NCBI GenBank assembly: GCA_017937685.1
Contig: JAGBDD010000192.1
Location: 1-51,172, forward strand
DNA: 51,172 nucleotides
Direction of reading: 5' to 3'
Source: Thermoguttaceae bacterium
GTDB taxonomy: Bacteria > Planctomycetota > Planctomycetia > Pirellulales > Thermoguttaceae
Positions 16,623-25,662 of this stretch are shown piece by piece. Within the stretch, counting starts at the first letter, position 1; each line of letters begins with the position of its first letter. Position numbers and translations under genes: made by a program. The notes under the pieces were generated by a model. That model ran no database searches. It saw only the letters and a program-made list of their open reading frames with translations, and was not told the DNA's origin.

Positions 16623-17894
16623 TTATCGAACGAGCCGACGCGCGGTTTCGGCGGCGTTCGAGGCCGCGTTGGTTTCGGCGGGAGTAAGTTGGCCGGTTTT
16701 GCTTGTTTTGTCGCCGGAAACGGCGGTTCGCGACGCGTCGAGGGCGGTTGGTTCCGGGGGCGGGGACGACTCGAGGTCGCGTCGAGCGAGTTCGAAGCGC
16801 GGAACGATCGTTTCGGGGCGAATCGCGATTTCGACGCGGCGGTTGCGTCGGCGGTTCGTTTCGTTTTCGTTCGAGACGATCGGCGAAACGGCGCCGCTTC
16901 CGCCGACGATTGTTTGGTTCCGCGCGACGCCGGTCTCCTCGACGAGAAACTCCGCGACGAGATAAGCCTTTTGAACGCTCGCCGCCTGCGCCGAAAGGGC
17001 GTCCTCCGGGCGCGCCGGGTCGAGGTCGGAATGCCCTTGGATCGCGAGAACGTTCGTCGGGTAGCGGCGGAGAACGTCGGTCGCGAGGAGGCGGAGGCGG
17101 TCTTTGCCCTCTTCGCTGAACTCGTTCGAGTTCGGCTTGAAGAGGAGATCGTCCTGCAGTTCGATCGTCGCGACGTCGCCGTCGCGGCGGATCGGGAGGA
17201 TTTTCGGGTCGGAGAGGCGCAGGTCGAGCGCGGCGACGCTGCTGTTAGGAACGACGACGGTCGACGACGGACGGCGCGTCGCGGCGTCTTGGAGTCGGCG
17301 GCGGCGTTCGAGGAACTCGCGTTCGGCGCGGAGTTCGTTCGCGTCGGCTAAAAGAACGCGATTTTTCTCGGCGAGTTCGGCGTTTTGGCGGCGGAGCGCG
17401 GCGACCGTTTCCTCCGCGTCGCGGCGATAAGTCGCCGTTTGACGGAGGAGCGATTCGTTCGCGTCGATTTGGCGGCGGGCGTCGGCGCGGGCTTCGAGGA
17501 GTTCTTCGCGCAGGCGGCGTTCTTCGCGTTGTTCGGCGGCGCCGAAATCGCCGAGCGGAGCGGAGCCGGGCGCGGCGGGCGTCGACGACGGATTGAACGC
17601 GGGAAGGGACGGCGGAACGGAGGCCGGGTCGGGACAAACGGACGCGCTCGACGGCGACGCGTAAAAACCGCCGAGCGCCGCGTTCGACGGAGGCGATGGA
17701 GCGGGCGTTTCGACGGCGGAATAGGACGCGGCGGGGAGTTCCGAATACTCGACTTTTTCGACGAGCGGCGTCGGGGCGGCGTTCGCGGGCGCGGTCGGTT
17801 TGCGGGCGAACGTTAACGAGTCGGAAACGCAACCGACGAACGCCGGAAGGAGCGCGGCGATCGGCGGAGCGCAAAGGAAAAAGGAACGGCGCAT
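16623..17894 (-). CDS. OmpA-like peptidoglycan-binding lipoprotein
   Basis: 423 residues from the ATG at 17894; a TTG seven codons upstream has no ribosome site. Signal peptide with lipobox FVGC (Cys22). A Ser/Pro/Ala-rich stretch follows, then a charged coiled coil (about 115-210, with LRRQNAELAEKNRVLLADAN), then an OmpA C-terminal domain (about 245-360: DLLFKPNSNEFSEEGKDRL, IQGHSDLDP, NRRRNRRVEIAIRPE). OmpA domains bind diaminopimelate in peptidoglycan, so the protein should tether outer membrane to cell wall, like Pal but with an added coiled coil. A Pro/Ala/Thr tail ends the protein. The upstream region has no obvious Shine-Dalgarno site. Confidence 0.85.
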   Translation of the reverse strand: MRRSFFLCAPPIAALLPAFVGCVSDSLTFARKPTAPANAAPTPLVEKVEYSELPAASYSAVETPAPSPPSNAALGGFYASPSSASVCPDPASVPPSLPAFNPSSTPAAPGSAPLGDFGAAEQREERRLREELLEARADARRQIDANESLLRQTATYRRDAEETVAALRRQNAELAEKNRVLLADANELRAEREFLERRRRLQDAATRRPSSTVVVPNSSVAALDLRLSDPKILPIRRDGDVATIELQDDLLFKPNSNEFSEEGKDRLRLLATDVLRRYPTNVLAIQGHSDLDPARPEDALSAQAASVQKAYLVAEFLVEETGVARNQTIVGGSGAVSPIVSNENETNRRRNRRVEIAIRPETIVPRFELARRDLESSPPPEPTALDASRTAVSGDKTSKTGQLTPAETNAASNAAETARRLVR

Positions 17895-18262
17895 AAACTT
17901 CGCTTTCTTGGGCAAAAGGAGAAAAAAGACGGCGCGACGGCGACGGAGCCGGAACGTCGGGTCGCGAAAAGTTTAGAATCGCGTCGTTGGAACGGGCGAG
18001 AGCGGAACGATTTTCGGGCGAAATTATCGTTTGCGCGGCGAAAAGGGAGAATAAGGAAAATAGGCGAAATGGCGAAGATGAAGAAAACGCGGAAAGAAAA
18101 AGATCGACGCGCTTGCGAGAAACGCGTCGACCCGCGACCGCCGTCCCGATTGGAGAAGCGGCGAATCGTCGAAAAAGGAAAAGGAAAAACGACGAACGAC
18201 GCTGAAGGGCGCGGCGGAGAAAAACGGTTCGACCGATTCGAACGGTCGAACCGCGAAAACGA
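17895..18262. other. Intergenic region between minus-strand genes, 368 bp
   Basis: Holds the terminator at 18220-18253. The rest is purine-rich on the plus strand (18030-18200); no gene or clear promoter is seen. Confidence 0.5.
18220..18253 (-). terminator. Intrinsic terminator of the flippase/acyltransferase/synthetase gene
   Basis: A perfect 11-bp stem (18225-18235 with 18243-18253), a 7-base loop and five T on the minus strand (18220-18224), ten bases after the stop. Confidence 0.9.
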
Positions 18263-21200
18263 CTAGTCTTGCGCGTCGGCGAGACCGTAAATTTGAAGCG
18301 CGAGGTCTTTGACGCCCTTCAAGTCGAGCTTGCCGGTTCCTAAAATCGGAATCGCGTCGACTTGGCGGAAGTTCGCCGGCGACGGAACCCAAAGTTGCGG
18401 AAGCCCGGTCGCGGCGGTTCGCTTGCAAAGCTCGTCGATATTGCTCGGAAGGTCGGTGTAAAGAACGACTAACTTTTCGCCCTTCTTCTCGTCCGGGACG
18501 GCGGTAACGACGAGACGGAGCGCCGATTTCGCGTCGTCGTCGGACGCGGCGGCGTTCGGGTCGGCGTTTTCGCGTTCCCAATCTTGAACGACTTGCGCCA
18601 ACCGCTCTTCGATGAGGCCGTGAGGCGCCATTTCGCCGCCGATCTTCGACATCCGGGTTTCGCGTCCGGTGATGAAGATAAAGTTGTCTTCGTCGATTTT
18701 GGCAATGTCGCCGGAAACGTACCAGTCGCCGACGAAGATTTTCGCCGTGCGCTCCGGATCGCCGTAATAACCGGGCGTGATCGAGTTGCTTTTGACGAGA
18801 AGCATCCCGGAAACGTTCGGCGGGAGTTCTTCGCCGGTTTCCATATCGACGACTTTCGCGACGAAGTTCGGGCTCGTGCGACCGATCGACCCGGCTTTAT
18901 GATAGGGCGAAAAATCGTCCGGAGCGCGACGCGGCGGCTTGTTGACCGACATAACCGGCGCCATTTCGGTCGCGCCGTAACCTTCGCAAAGGTCGTAGCC
19001 GAACTTTTCCTTCCAAGCGTCGCGCAGGTCGGCCGGCGTTTTTTCGGCGCCCGGCACCGGGAAGTCGATCGACTCGAAGTCGGCGGGATCGCAACGGCGC
19101 AGGTACGTCCGCAGGAACGTCGGCGTCGTCGGGAAAAGGGTCGGACGGTAACGGCGCGCGACTTCGGCGACTTGGCGCGGTTCGAGCGGGTTGAAGTGGT
19201 AATAGCAAGCGTAAGGATAGGCGAGCGGGAACCAAATCGACACCGTGTAACCGAACGAGTGGAAGAACGGAAGCGTGCCGAGGAGCGAGTCGTCCGGCGT
19301 CGGGGACGCGGATTGGCCGAAGCTCTGCATGTTCGCCGCGACGTTGCCGTGCGTCAGCATAACGCCCTTCGGCATCCCGGTCGAACCGCTCGTGAAGACG
19401 ACGGTGTTCAGGTCGGTCAACTTGACTTTCGTCAAACCGAGGCGGCGTTCGAGGAGCCAAGTCGGCGTCAACGAGTCGAGGAGGCCGAGGATTTTGTCGA
19501 TTTTCGCGATGTTCGGCGCGAGTTCCTCCAAGACGAGAAGCTCCGCGTCGAGGTTCAAATGCGGCAGCTTCGCCAACAACTTTTGCGACGTGAGAACCTT
19601 TTTGATTCCGACTTTATTAATGCAGTAGTTGTTGATGTCGTTCGTGAAGGTGTAGTTGAGGTTGATCGGAACGCGGCGGTCGAACGCGAGCGCGCCGTTG
19701 ATCAGGACGCCGATCGTCGACGTCGGGAGGAGGACGCCGACTTTCTCGTCCGAACCGAGGACGCGGCGCAGGGCGCGGCGCAGAACGAGAATCTGCAGGA
19801 GCGCTTGTTTGCCGGTCGCTTCGCGCTTCGTCGAGTCGCCGAATTGGAGCCGCTTCCCGACCGTTCGGAGGTTGCGAATCGCGCGGCGCGCCGGAACCAA
19901 AAGGCGGACGTTTTCCGGGTGAAGTTTGAGGCTTTGCGCGTCGACTTCCAGCTCTTGAACGATATGGAGCAAGCGTTGCGAAATATGCGCGTCGTCGCGA
20001 CCGGCGGCGCGTTCGGCGGCGAGCGTCGTCGGCGCGCCGAAGGAAATCGCCGGGCGGTACGGGGACTTCGTTTTATGTCCGGCGAACTTCGCGTAACCCC
20101 AACGGCTGCCGTAAAAACCGGAGATCGCGAACGGAACGACCGGAACGTCTTCCGATCCCTTCAACATCGCGAGGAAGCCGGGTTGGAACGCGCGCGTTTG
20201 GCCGGTGCGGGTGAGCGCGCCTTCGGCGAAAATGCAGACGACTTCGCCCTTTTGCAACGCGGCGCGGCTCTCCTTCAACATCGCGACGATCGAACGGCGG
20301 TCGCCCGGGACGATCTGAATCGCGCCGGTTTTGCGAATGACGAAGTTCGCGAGTTTATTTTGCGACGGTAAAAAGCCCGCGTCGGCGACGAAGCGAACCG
20401 GGCGCGGCGAAGCGCAGTAAACGATCAGCGCGTCGAGGTAGGAAACGTGGTTCCCGACGAGCAAAACGCCGCCGGTTTCCGGGACGTTCTCGACGCCGTA
20501 CTCGCGCAAGCCGTAATAGCGGCGCAACCCGAGCGAAACGAAGAAACGAATCGTCGGAATCGCGAAACCGCGGAGCGCGGCGAAGAAAACCGGAAGGGAA
20601 AGCAAACCGCAAACGAGCCAAATTTGCTTCGCGTCGAGCCCGAACGACCCGGCGAAAACGCCTTGAAGCGTCGCGAAAATCGCCATTCCGAGGAACGAGT
20701 AAAAGTTGTACGCCGCCAAAACGCGACCCCGGCTCGCCTCCGGGCTCTCTTTTTGGAGCGCGGCCAAGAGCGGAACGTCGTAAAGACCGGCGGAAAGACC
20801 GAGTCCGGCGAGCGCGACCGCGCCGAAAATAAAGCCGACCGTCGACGGCGACGCGACCGAAGCGCCCTCCGGCAAAACGACGTTCGGCGTAAAATACAAA
20901 AGAACGCAGAAGAAAACGATCGCCGCCGCGCCGAGCGGAACGAGCCCCGTTTCGACCCGACCTCGCGAAAGTTTCCCGGCGACGAGCGCGCCTCCGGCGA
21001 TCCCCAACGAAAGGGCGCCGATCAGCCAACCGACGTAATCTTGCCGAACGAGGAGCGTTTCCGTCGCGAACTTGTCGATGTTCGACTGCGCCAACGCGCC
21101 CAAGCCCCAAAAGAACGAACTCGCCAACGCGACCCAAAAGAGATAACGACAACGGAAAAGCGAGCGTAAATCGATAAACGTTTGCTTAAACGGATTGATC

Positions 21201-21868
21201 GGAAGTTTCGCGCTCGGGTCGGCCGCCGGAATCGACGGGAGGAAGAAGCTCGAAATCAAACCGACCGTCGCGACGCCGATAATGACGCTCGCCCAAACCG
21301 CCGGAGCGCCCATTCCGCCGCTTCCGGGAATCGGCGCTTCCGGATTTAGCGTCGACCAAACGAAGAGGTAGCCGCCGACGAGCTGACCGCCGACGCAAGC
21401 GAGCATCGAGGTCGCCGAAACGTAAGCGTTCGCCTGCGAAAGACGCTCCGCCGGGACGAGGTTCAAAATCGAACCGTATTTCGCCGGGCTGAAAAACGCG
21501 CTTTGCGACGCCATCAGGAAGAGCGTAACGAGCATAAACGGAACCGATTGCGTTATAATCGCCGCCGTTCCGAGAAGCATAATCAGCAATTCCGCGACTT
21601 TAGCCCAAATCATCACGTTGCGGCGGTTGAAACGGTCGCAAACGTACCCGGCGTAAGTCGCCAAAAAGAGGAACGGAACGAGGAACGCGAGGGAGCCGAT
21701 CATTCGAATATCGTCTTCGCGACCGATCCAACCGGCGGCGTATTTGCCGATCGGAATGATCAGCCAACGGAAGATGTTGTCGTTGAGCGCGACCAAAAAC
21801 TGCGTGATCAAGAGCGCGACGAACCCGCGGGTCCAAAGGGGCTTGTTGTCGATTTGCGCCGTTTCCAT
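18263..21868 (-). CDS. Three-domain fusion: LplT-like MFS, phospholipid acyltransferase, acyl-ACP/CoA synthetase
   Basis: 1201 residues. Residues about 10-435 are a 12-helix MFS transporter resembling the lysophospholipid flippase LplT, with the DRFNRRNVM loop at 78-86. Residues about 450-640 are a PlsC-type acyltransferase with the HX4D motif NHVSYLD (His474, Asp479) and FAEGALTRTG (548-557). Residues about 690-1200 are an AMP-forming ligase with FTSGSTGMPKG (825-835), GYGATEMAPV and the late SGDIAKIDEDN. In E. coli LplT flips lyso-phosphatidylethanolamine inward and the bifunctional Aas reacylates it with acyl-ACP. Here all three steps are in one chain, so it should recycle lysophospholipids at the inner membrane. 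The ATG at 21868 has only a weak AGG; a promoter is visible 180 bp upstream. Confidence 0.9.
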   Translation of the reverse strand: METAQIDNKPLWTRGFVALLITQFLVALNDNIFRWLIIPIGKYAAGWIGREDDIRMIGSLAFLVPFLFLATYAGYVCDRFNRRNVMIWAKVAELLIMLLGTAAIITQSVPFMLVTLFLMASQSAFFSPAKYGSILNLVPAERLSQANAYVSATSMLACVGGQLVGGYLFVWSTLNPEAPIPGSGGMGAPAVWASVIIGVATVGLISSFFLPSIPAADPSAKLPINPFKQTFIDLRSLFRCRYLFWVALASSFFWGLGALAQSNIDKFATETLLVRQDYVGWLIGALSLGIAGGALVAGKLSRGRVETGLVPLGAAAIVFFCVLLYFTPNVVLPEGASVASPSTVGFIFGAVALAGLGLSAGLYDVPLLAALQKESPEASRGRVLAAYNFYSFLGMAIFATLQGVFAGSFGLDAKQIWLVCGLLSLPVFFAALRGFAIPTIRFFVSLGLRRYYGLREYGVENVPETGGVLLVGNHVSYLDALIVYCASPRPVRFVADAGFLPSQNKLANFVIRKTGAIQIVPGDRRSIVAMLKESRAALQKGEVVCIFAEGALTRTGQTRAFQPGFLAMLKGSEDVPVVPFAISGFYGSRWGYAKFAGHKTKSPYRPAISFGAPTTLAAERAAGRDDAHISQRLLHIVQELEVDAQSLKLHPENVRLLVPARRAIRNLRTVGKRLQFGDSTKREATGKQALLQILVLRRALRRVLGSDEKVGVLLPTSTIGVLINGALAFDRRVPINLNYTFTNDINNYCINKVGIKKVLTSQKLLAKLPHLNLDAELLVLEELAPNIAKIDKILGLLDSLTPTWLLERRLGLTKVKLTDLNTVVFTSGSTGMPKGVMLTHGNVAANMQSFGQSASPTPDDSLLGTLPFFHSFGYTVSIWFPLAYPYACYYHFNPLEPRQVAEVARRYRPTLFPTTPTFLRTYLRRCDPADFESIDFPVPGAEKTPADLRDAWKEKFGYDLCEGYGATEMAPVMSVNKPPRRAPDDFSPYHKAGSIGRTSPNFVAKVVDMETGEELPPNVSGMLLVKSNSITPGYYGDPERTAKIFVGDWYVSGDIAKIDEDNFIFITGRETRMSKIGGEMAPHGLIEERLAQVVQDWERENADPNAAASDDDAKSALRLVVTAVPDEKKGEKLVVLYTDLPSNIDELCKRTAATGLPQLWVPSPANFRQVDAIPILGTGKLDLKGVKDLALQIYGLADAQD

Positions 21869-22047
21869 AGAACGCCTAATTTTTGTTTCTGGGGTTGTTT
21901 TTTGTTGCTTAACGGGGAAGCGTCGCCGTTTGGGAGGATTTTGTCGGTTTGGCCGGCGACCGTCGAGGAAGGGTCGTCGCCGAAGATTGGGACGACGACG
22001 GCGCGCGAAATTTTAACGTCGCGCTTTTCCTGTATTTTCTACTTATA

Positions 22048-22076
22048 ATAATAACGTCAAAACGCGCTTCTGACAA
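22048..22076 (-). promoter_or_regulatory. Sigma-70-type promoter for the flippase/acyltransferase/synthetase gene
   Basis: On the minus strand: -35 TTGTCA (22071-22076), a 17-base spacer and -10 TATTAT (22048-22053). Transcription would begin near 22041, leaving a leader of about 170 bases. Confidence 0.6.
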
Positions 22077-22080
22077 GAGT

Positions 22081-22113
22081 GAAGACGACATTTTTTGAAA
22101 AAATGTCATCTTC
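22081..22113. repeat. 16-bp-arm inverted repeat upstream of the promoter
   Basis: Arms 22081-22096 and 22098-22113 around a single G, with one mismatch. It abuts the -35 of the minus-strand promoter, so it could be an operator; on RNA it would be a hairpin with a T-rich arm. Confidence 0.8.
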
Positions 22114-22119
22114 CGCGCC

Positions 22120-22139
22120 CGCTTTATTGGAATAAAGCG
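22120..22139. repeat. Perfect 9-bp-arm palindrome
   Basis: CGCTTTATT and AATAAAGCG separated by GG. It lies seven bases beyond the first palindrome, about two helical turns further upstream of the promoter. Confidence 0.8.
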
Positions 22140-22237
22140 AAGAGCTCTTTCGAACGATAAAACGTCAACGTCGCGGTATTTTACTTTGACGTCGAAAACG
22201 CGTTTTTGTTGAATAAACAGCGCGGCGGGCGGCGAGC

Positions 22238-22274
22238 AAAAAAAGCCGCGTCGAGCGAACGAACTCGGCGCGGC
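22238..22274 (-). terminator. Intrinsic terminator of rpoN
   Basis: An 11-bp stem with one G-T pair (22245-22255 with 22264-22274), an 8-base loop and seven T on the minus strand (22238-22244). Confidence 0.92.
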
Positions 22275-22343
22275 TTGCGGACGAAACGAAGCGAAACGAA
22301 GCGAAATGAAGAGCCGGAAACGAAGCGAGCGTCCGGCGCGGCG

Positions 22344-24311
22344 TTAAAGGTCGCCGGAGCGGCGTTTGCCCGGCTTCCGCTCCTGCTCCTGAAAAAGACG
22401 TTTGCGAGCGCGGCTGTTCGGAATTTGGAGACGTTCGCGGTATTCTTGAACGGTTTTTCGACTGACGGCGATTTGAAAGCGGCGGCGCAACTCGTCGGCG
22501 AGCGCTTCGTCGCCGAGCGGATTCGACTTTTCTTCGCCGTCGATCAGTTCGCGAATCCGACTTTCGACGCTCGCCGAGGCGACGTCGCCGGAGACCGCTT
22601 TCGGGAAGAGCGACTTGAGCGCGACGAACCCGCGCGGCGTCGCGAGCCATTTGTCGACGCAAGCGCGGGAAACGGTCGACGGGTCGAGCCCGATTTTGTC
22701 GGCGACTTGCCGGAGCGTCAACGGGCGAGCGGGCGCCGTCGCGTCGTCGAAATAATCGCTTTGGAAGTCGACGGCGGCCTGCGCGACGCGCAAAACGGTC
22801 GAATCGCGACTTTGCAGCGCGTCGAGAAGGGCGGTCGCGTCGACGTATTGGCGGCGCAAATACTCTTTTGTCGCCTTGTCGACGTTCTTCGCGAGGAGCA
22901 TTTTGCGATAAATCGGATCGACGCGAAACTCCGGGCGGTCGTCGTCGAGGCGGGCGCGCCAACGTCCGGACGGCGACTTTTCGAGAAGAATTTCCGGGCG
23001 AATCAACCGCGTCGGGCTTTCGTTGGCAAAGAGAGAACTCGGCGCCGGATGGAACGGGAATCCGGCGTCGTAAATCGCGGCGACGGTCGCGAACGGGATT
23101 CCGGTTTTTTCGGCGATCGCCGCGACGCGTTTCTTTTGAAAGTCGTCGAACGCGTCGGCGATTATTTGGCGAAGCGCGTCGGCGTTTGAGACGTCGTCGC
23201 GAACGCGCAACAGGAGACTTTCTTGCAACGAGCGCGCGCCGACGCCCGGCGGGTCGAGCGACTGAACGACGGCGAGCGCTTTTTCGGCGGCGTCGCGTTC
23301 CTTTTTCGACGGTTTTTTCGGGAAGAGCGCGTCGAGCGGGTCGAGCGTCGCGTTGTTAGCGTCGTTGTTTTCATTGGACGTCGCGATTATCGAATCGAGC
23401 GCCGACTGGAAATTTTTGCGTTCGTCGGCGGTCGTTTTGCGTCCGACGGCGGCGTCGAAGCGTCGTCGGGCGGCGTCGCGAGCGCTTTTGGTCGCGGCGG
23501 CGTCGAGTTCGGCGAGCGCGGCGCGGGCGGCGTCGAGCGTTTCCGGCGTCGCGTCGACGTTGAAAATCGATTCAAATTCCGTTTGAAGCGTCGAATAATT
23601 GTTTTCCGTTAGCGGCGTTTCCAACGCGTCGACTTTTAGATAACCGTCGGCGTCGAGACGGTCGACAATCTTTTCGCAAAGTTCCTCGACGAGCGGCGAA
23701 AGATCGGCGCAACGTCCGTCGAGGCGCAACTGTTCGAGAAGACGCTCGCGGAGCGTCGTCGAGGAGCGCGCTGTCGGGTCGAACGCGAACTCTTCTTGCG
23801 CCGAATTGGAACGGTCGTAACGATAAAACGGCTTTTGCGAGAAGAAAACGTCGTCGGCGCGATCGAAAAAATCGTCGACGTCGTCGCGCCGGGCGCTCGA
23901 AAACGCGTCGTCGTCGAAACTCGTCGCCTCGTCCGGGGCGTCGAGCGCGTCAAAATCGGCGGTTTCGCCGTCGGACGCGTCGTCGAAACCGCGTTCGTTT
24001 TCGGGAAAGTCGGAGTCTTGCGAAAAATCGTCAAAGTCGCCGGAAGCGGACGCGGCGTCGGACGGTTCGTCGTTGTTGGGAAGCGGGACGGACGCTTCGA
24101 CGAGAAAAACGTTCCGTTGCGATTCGACGTACTCCTCGATTTGGTCGCTTGCCCGCTCCAAAAGATTTGAAAATTGGATTGTTTTTTGTTTTGCGTACTG
24201 CTCTTGTTTAAGCCGATTGGTCCGTTCGAGTTCCGCGCGGCGTTCGACGGAGACGCCGACGCGGAAACTTGGGGAAGTTGGGAAAGACGCGTTGAACGGA
24301 TGCGAGGCCAA
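22344..24311 (-). CDS. rpoN: RNA polymerase sigma-54 factor RpoN
   Basis: 655 residues, longer than the usual 430-500. Region I is recognisable (about 30-72: IQFSNLLERASDQIEEYVESQRNVFL). It is followed by an extremely acidic stretch (about 75-165, runs such as FDDFSQDSDF) and then the core-binding domain with the usual LDPPGVGARSLQESLLLRV. The DNA-binding end includes LTLRQVADKIGLDPSTVSRA and the RpoN box SRKTVQEYRE (about 617-626), which reads the -24 element. Sigma-54 opens promoters only with an AAA+ activator; none is encoded here. The only possible start is a TTG at 24311, with GGAG eight bases upstream, because there is no ATG in the N-terminal region. It lies 82 bp downstream of the ExbB-like gene with no terminator between them. 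Confidence 0.93.
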   Translation of the reverse strand: MASHPFNASFPTSPSFRVGVSVERRAELERTNRLKQEQYAKQKTIQFSNLLERASDQIEEYVESQRNVFLVEASVPLPNNDEPSDAASASGDFDDFSQDSDFPENERGFDDASDGETADFDALDAPDEATSFDDDAFSSARRDDVDDFFDRADDVFFSQKPFYRYDRSNSAQEEFAFDPTARSSTTLRERLLEQLRLDGRCADLSPLVEELCEKIVDRLDADGYLKVDALETPLTENNYSTLQTEFESIFNVDATPETLDAARAALAELDAAATKSARDAARRRFDAAVGRKTTADERKNFQSALDSIIATSNENNDANNATLDPLDALFPKKPSKKERDAAEKALAVVQSLDPPGVGARSLQESLLLRVRDDVSNADALRQIIADAFDDFQKKRVAAIAEKTGIPFATVAAIYDAGFPFHPAPSSLFANESPTRLIRPEILLEKSPSGRWRARLDDDRPEFRVDPIYRKMLLAKNVDKATKEYLRRQYVDATALLDALQSRDSTVLRVAQAAVDFQSDYFDDATAPARPLTLRQVADKIGLDPSTVSRACVDKWLATPRGFVALKSLFPKAVSGDVASASVESRIRELIDGEEKSNPLGDEALADELRRRFQIAVSRKTVQEYRERLQIPNSRARKRLFQEQERKPGKRRSGDL

Positions 24312-24393
24312 TCGAGTTTCTCCGAAGGGCGTTGGAGCGAGCGAAGCGACGTTTGCGGCGACTTAGAACGTCGGCGTCGGAGTCGCGCCGGGG

Positions 24394-25662
24394 TTAGCGG
24401 GACGAATCGGCGTCCGCGTCGGATTTCGATTTTAACGAAAGGGACGGTCGCGACGGCGACGGGGCGACTTCCTCCAAACCGCGAACCGCCGTCGGACGTC
24501 GCGACGTTTCGGCGGAAACGGTCGCGTTGGCGGGCGTTCCGGCGTCTTGCGGAGAACGGGGCGTTTGGACGGTTTGCGTCGTTTGGGCGGGAGACGCGTT
24601 TTGCAGTTTCGGCGCGCTTTGCGGCGTTTGCGAAAGCGGCGAAGACGGGCGGGTCGGGGCGCTTTGCGAAGGTTGCGGGAAACGCGGCGAGTTTCCGGAA
24701 TTTTCCGGCGCTAAAAGGCGTTTCGAGGTTGCGAAAAGACGGTCGAGACGTTGAACGAGTTCCGCGAAACGAGCCGCGCCCCGAGCGTTCAAGACCGCGT
24801 GCGCGACGAGAACCGGAATCGCGACGAGAAGCCCGTCGACCGTCGTTACCAACGCGAAATAAATCCCGCCCGCAAGGTTCCGCCCCGAGCCGTCCGCGAC
24901 CGCCAATTCGCCGAACGTCGACACCATCCCGACGACCGTCCCGAGAAGCCCGAGCATCGGCGCGACGTTCCCGATCGTCGCGAGCGGCTCCGTTCGACGG
25001 TAAAACGCGGCGGTCTCCTCCGCGACGGCGTCTTCGAGCCCCTTTTCGACGGCGGCCCAACCGCGGTCGGTTTCCCGAAGCCCGGCGGCGAGAACGCGTC
25101 CGGCGACCGCGTCGTTCCGTTCGTCGGCGGCGGCGGACGCGGCGGCGAAATCGTTCCGAGCGAGCGCGTCGGCGACGGCGGTTTCAAGTTCCGGCGAGAA
25201 GAAAACGGAGGGGCGCAACGCGAGCGCGAGCCGAATCGCCAACGAAACGGCGAGAATCGACGCGACGAGCAAAATTGCGCCGATCCAACCGCCCGCCAAA
25301 ACGAGTTCGAGCAATTTCGAGCGTTCGCCGGCGCTCGACGCGTTCGACGAAGCCGCGTCGGCGGAGGTTTCGACGGTCGACGCGGGCGGTTCGGCGGCGT
25401 TCGCGGCGGAAGTCGGAGCGGAGGCGTTCGAAACGTCGCCGGACGGAGCGTTGGAAGGCGCGTCGAGAACGGAGAGGTCGAGCGGTTCGTCCGCCTGAGC
25501 AACTACGGCGGCGAAAACCGAGTTCGGCGACGGCGGCGACAAAGTCGAACTCGGCGCGAAGCCAAACGGCGACGCGAGCAAAGCGGCGCCGACGAAAAGC
25601 GCGACGCGTCGGCGGCGGGAAAGATTGCGTTGAACGAAAATTGAATTTTGGAGCGATTTCAT
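24394..25662 (-). CDS. MotA/TolQ/ExbB-family proton channel protein
   Basis: 422 residues. A signal peptide or first helix (about 18-36) is followed by an Ala/Ser/Thr-rich periplasmic stretch (60-112). Then comes the TolQ/ExbB core: membrane helix 118-146, cytoplasmic region with the conserved helix to about 228, GNVAPMLGLLGTVVGMVSTF (231-250) and the last helix GGIYFALVTTVDGLLVAIP (265-283). The C-terminal tail is Pro/Gln/Ser rich. ExbB/TolQ channels conduct protons and drive TonB, TolA or similar arms together with an ExbD/TolR partner; no ExbD gene is adjacent. The long pre-domain with a signal peptide is a planctomycete-style extension. The ATG at 25662 has only a weak AAAAG upstream. Probably transcribed with rpoN. 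Confidence 0.85.
   Translation of the reverse strand: MKSLQNSIFVQRNLSRRRRVALFVGAALLASPFGFAPSSTLSPPSPNSVFAAVVAQADEPLDLSVLDAPSNAPSGDVSNASAPTSAANAAEPPASTVETSADAASSNASSAGERSKLLELVLAGGWIGAILLVASILAVSLAIRLALALRPSVFFSPELETAVADALARNDFAAASAAADERNDAVAGRVLAAGLRETDRGWAAVEKGLEDAVAEETAAFYRRTEPLATIGNVAPMLGLLGTVVGMVSTFGELAVADGSGRNLAGGIYFALVTTVDGLLVAIPVLVAHAVLNARGAARFAELVQRLDRLFATSKRLLAPENSGNSPRFPQPSQSAPTRPSSPLSQTPQSAPKLQNASPAQTTQTVQTPRSPQDAGTPANATVSAETSRRPTAVRGLEEVAPSPSRPSLSLKSKSDADADSSR

Larger units (their letters stand above)
21869..22343. other. Intergenic region, 475 bp
   Basis: Contains the promoter of the fusion gene (22048-22076, minus), two palindromes just upstream of it (22081-22113 and 22120-22139) and the rpoN terminator (22238-22274). 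No gene seen. Confidence 0.6.

Noticed and set aside
18584..20371. A 595-codon open frame antisense to the fusion gene
   Set aside because: It lies wholly opposite the acyltransferase and synthetase parts, which have clear motifs; its composition is shadow-like.
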